From assembly GCF_934747485.1 (NCBI RefSeq), contig NZ_CAKVGN010000002.1, positions 1 to 64,000 of the forward strand: a DNA stretch of 64,000 nucleotides, read 5' to 3'. The position numbers and the translations under genes are program-made. The DNA comes from an uncultured Brachyspira sp. (GTDB lineage Bacteria; Spirochaetota; Brachyspiria; Brachyspirales; Brachyspiraceae). How positions within the stretch are numbered: position 1 is the first letter of the stretch; each line of letters begins with the position of its first letter. The notes under the pieces were generated by a model that saw only the letters and a list, made by a program, of their open reading frames with translations, had not been told where the DNA came from and did no database searches. This document shows positions 62,295-64,000 of the stretch, in pieces.

Positions 62295-63437
62295 ATGAAA
62301 AAAGCATTATTAATTCTTTTCGCAGCTTGTTATTTAATATATGGACAAAACACTAATAGCAGCATAACTAATGAAAATATAAAAGACAGTGAAGATTATC
62401 AATTAGCACAAAGATATAGAGAATTAGCCATAGAGGCTCATAATGCCGGTGATTATAATCAAAGTATTGAGTTTTCTAAACAAAGTAAAGAATATTCAGA
62501 CAAGGTTATAGCTAAATTTGGAGTATACGGCTTAGTTTTGAATGCTCAAAGATATGCTGAAAGAAACTTAGCTTTACTTAAAGGTGTTGGAGGCGATACT
62601 AACGAATCTTCTATTAGCCTTTATGAGAACTCTGTAATGGATTATGAAGCTGGAAACACTATATTTAATGCTGCTACCAATGATACAGATTACAGCAACT
62701 CTATAACAAAATATACTGATTCTTCTTTAAAATCTAAATTAGGTTATGATTTAGTATCAATAGGTTTAAGAAGAGATTATCTCATTAATGAAGGTGCTAT
62801 AACTAATGCCGACAGCAATGATAATAATATATTAGATTTAAGAGATAAAGCTGTAGCATATTCTAAAGAAAATAATTATAATGATGCTTCATCTAATGCA
62901 TCTCAGGCATTAAATATATTAGATATGCTTGAAGCTCCTATAGCTTATGCAAAAGCACAAGAATCTTTAAATAAAGCTAAAGAAGACGGATACAATGAAA
63001 CAAAAATGACTAATTATAATCAAGCATCAACTACATTAATGTTTGCTAAACAGTCATTAGATAATGAAGATTTTTCTAATTCATTATTTAATTCAAAACT
63101 TGTTATAGAGATGGTTAATGCTATGTATAATGGCACTGATTATAATAATGAAGAGATAACTATAGTAGAAACATCAGGAATATTATTCCCTAAATATTAT
63201 AAAGTTCAATATAGAAAAGTTGGTACTGATTCATTATGGAGAATAGCTTCTTATGACTTTATATACGGTGATGGCAACTTGTGGAGAAAGATATATGAAG
63301 CTAACAAAGATAAAATAAAAGACCCTAACATTATAATAGGCGGACAAATATTATTAATACCTAGTCTTAAAGGAGAAACAAGAGACGGTACTTATGACTC
63401 TAATAAGCAGTATGGTAATATAAAAGATATAAAATAA
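62295..63437 (+). CDS. Exported LysM-domain protein
   Basis: A 380-residue protein with a signal peptide (MKKALLILFAACYLIYGQ). The middle (about 30-290) is helical and TPR-like (YRELAIEAHNAGDYNQSIEF, then SNASQALNILDMLEAPIAYA). The C-terminus is one LysM domain (about 300-360: YRKVGTDSLWRIASYDFIYG, then NLWRKIYEANKD and IIGGQILLIPSL) that should bind peptidoglycan. The spirochaete-type TATGGAG ribosome-binding site precedes it. Likely a periplasmic scaffold between murein and the upstream lipoprotein. Confidence 0.88.
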   Translation: MKKALLILFAACYLIYGQNTNSSITNENIKDSEDYQLAQRYRELAIEAHNAGDYNQSIEFSKQSKEYSDKVIAKFGVYGLVLNAQRYAERNLALLKGVGGDTNESSISLYENSVMDYEAGNTIFNAATNDTDYSNSITKYTDSSLKSKLGYDLVSIGLRRDYLINEGAITNADSNDNNILDLRDKAVAYSKENNYNDASSNASQALNILDMLEAPIAYAKAQESLNKAKEDGYNETKMTNYNQASTTLMFAKQSLDNEDFSNSLFNSKLVIEMVNAMYNGTDYNNEEITIVETSGILFPKYYKVQYRKVGTDSLWRIASYDFIYGDGNLWRKIYEANKDKIKDPNIIIGGQILLIPSLKGETRDGTYDSNKQYGNIKDIK

Positions 63438-63463
63438 ATTATTAAGAGAGGAAATAAAGTTTA

Positions 63464-64000
63464 ATGTTGAAAAAAACAAAAGTTATTTTACTATCATTAT
63501 TAGCAGTGATAGCATTTACAGCAGTATTATTAGCACAAAAGCCGCAAACATCTAAAGAGCATTTGTTTATAGAAACAGATTATGGTACTATAGAAATAGC
63601 ATTTTACCCTGAAAAAGCTCCTAAACATGTAGAAGCTATTAAAAAATTAGCAAATGAGGGCTTTTATGACGGCACACTTTTTCATAGAGTAATACCGGGT
63701 TTTATGATACAAGGCGGCGACCCATTAAGCAAACAACCTAATAGAGCTTTACATGGCACAGGAGGTCCCAATTTTGTAATACCTGCTGAGTTTAATGATG
63801 TATCACACAAAAGAGGAATATGCTCTATGGCAAGAAGTCAGAATATTAATAGTGCTGGTTCACAATTTTTTATTTGTGTAGCAGATAGTCCTTTTTTAGA
63901 TGGACAATATACTGTTTGGGGTGAGGTTATTAAGGGAATGGATGCTGTAGACAAGATAGTTAATCTTAAAAGAGATGCAAACGACAACCCTCTTACACCT
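63464..64000 (+). CDS. Exported cyclophilin-type peptidyl-prolyl isomerase (3' end outside the window)
   Basis: The frame is open from ATG 63464 to the last base (179 codons). A signal peptide (MLKKTKVILLSLLAVIAFTA, then VLLAQ) leads into a cyclophilin domain: FIETDYGTIEIAFYPEKAPK, YDGTLFHRVIPGFMIQGGDP (catalytic Arg and Phe region), ICSMARSQNINSAGSQFFIC (Gln and Phe contacts) and FLDGQYTVWGEVIKGMD. It should help periplasmic protein folding. A GAGAGGAAA site precedes it, 26 bp after the LysM gene. Only the very C-terminus is missing. Confidence 0.93.
   Translation, partial: MLKKTKVILLSLLAVIAFTAVLLAQKPQTSKEHLFIETDYGTIEIAFYPEKAPKHVEAIKKLANEGFYDGTLFHRVIPGFMIQGGDPLSKQPNRALHGTGGPNFVIPAEFNDVSHKRGICSMARSQNINSAGSQFFICVADSPFLDGQYTVWGEVIKGMDAVDKIVNLKRDANDNPLTP

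Overview
The window is very AT-rich (roughly a quarter to 30% G+C by eye) and looks like chromosomal DNA of a spirochaete, most probably Brachyspira. The case rests on several things together: extreme AT bias, many secreted ankyrin and TPR proteins, lipoproteins with short spirochaete-style lipoboxes, a glycine-reductase-type thioredoxin, Shine-Dalgarno sites of the TATGGAG or AAGGAG kind, and tRNA genes without an encoded CCA. Genus assignment is from memory of these traits, not from a search. There is no rRNA, CRISPR array or prophage.

Layout. 1-2.3 kb: an AbgT-type transporter missing its 5' third, beside what looks like an insertion-sequence end, then tripeptidase T. 2.3-13.1 kb: a secreted ankyrin protein, an integral membrane protein, penicillin-binding protein 1C, a FecR-domain protein, a TetR regulator with ComEC, an FMN-binding exported protein, a lipoprotein and a propeller-like exported protein. 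13.3-18.3 kb: RluA-type pseudouridine synthase, dCTP deaminase, glucose-6-phosphate isomerase and an oligopeptide-binding lipoprotein. 18.6-23.2 kb: a 14-unit TPR protein, two more secreted ankyrin proteins and a PepSY-like protein. 23.6-34.4 kb: leuS, a GDSL hydrolase broken by one stop codon, a short-chain dehydrogenase resembling 7-alpha-hydroxysteroid dehydrogenases, mraY, tmk overlapping ssb, a divergent Fpg-like protein, a nitroreductase, a GldA-like dehydrogenase and a bile-acid:sodium-symporter-family protein. 34.9-41.7 kb: ilvD, ferritin, a flavodoxin-like protein, and a CrtI-like oxidoreductase followed by a DUF2147 protein and a probable outer-membrane protein. 41.7-53.8 kb (minus strand): OmpA-domain protein, chemotaxis receptor, a lone F1-ATPase beta subunit, inositol monophosphatase, MlaD, MlaF, ManA, a TOPRIM/AAA pair that may be a defence system, and a zinc alcohol dehydrogenase. 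54-64 kb: glycogen synthase, YajQ, thioredoxin, MltD-like transglycosylase, a zinc-ribbon membrane protein, the frr-uppS-cdsA block, two CAT-anticodon tRNAs with rpsU, and an envelope operon (lipoprotein, LysM protein, cyclophilin) cut by the window end.

The most unusual content is between genes. Two families of structured intergenic repeats were found by eye. Family I has at least five copies (about 4.75, 13.1, 16.4, 20.5 and 34.5 kb). It is built of hairpins whose stems differ between copies by paired, compensating changes; two copies also sit between MITE-like terminal inverted repeats. Family II has two copies (27.0-27.4 kb and, inverted, 50.8-51.0 kb). It has a CGCACG...CGTGCG inverted repeat flanked by GGGNGGG motifs at conserved spacings of about 32 and 77 bp. 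Other notable signals are a 14-bp perfect inverted repeat bracketing the TetR promoter and a PerR/Fur-like palindrome in the ferritin promoter.

Functionally the window mixes core genes (leuS, frr, uppS, cdsA, mraY, tmk, ssb, rpsU, ilvD) with envelope and host-interface genes (peptide uptake, chemotaxis, murein enzymes, secreted ankyrin proteins) suited to a fermentative, gut-dwelling, amino-acid-using bacterium.
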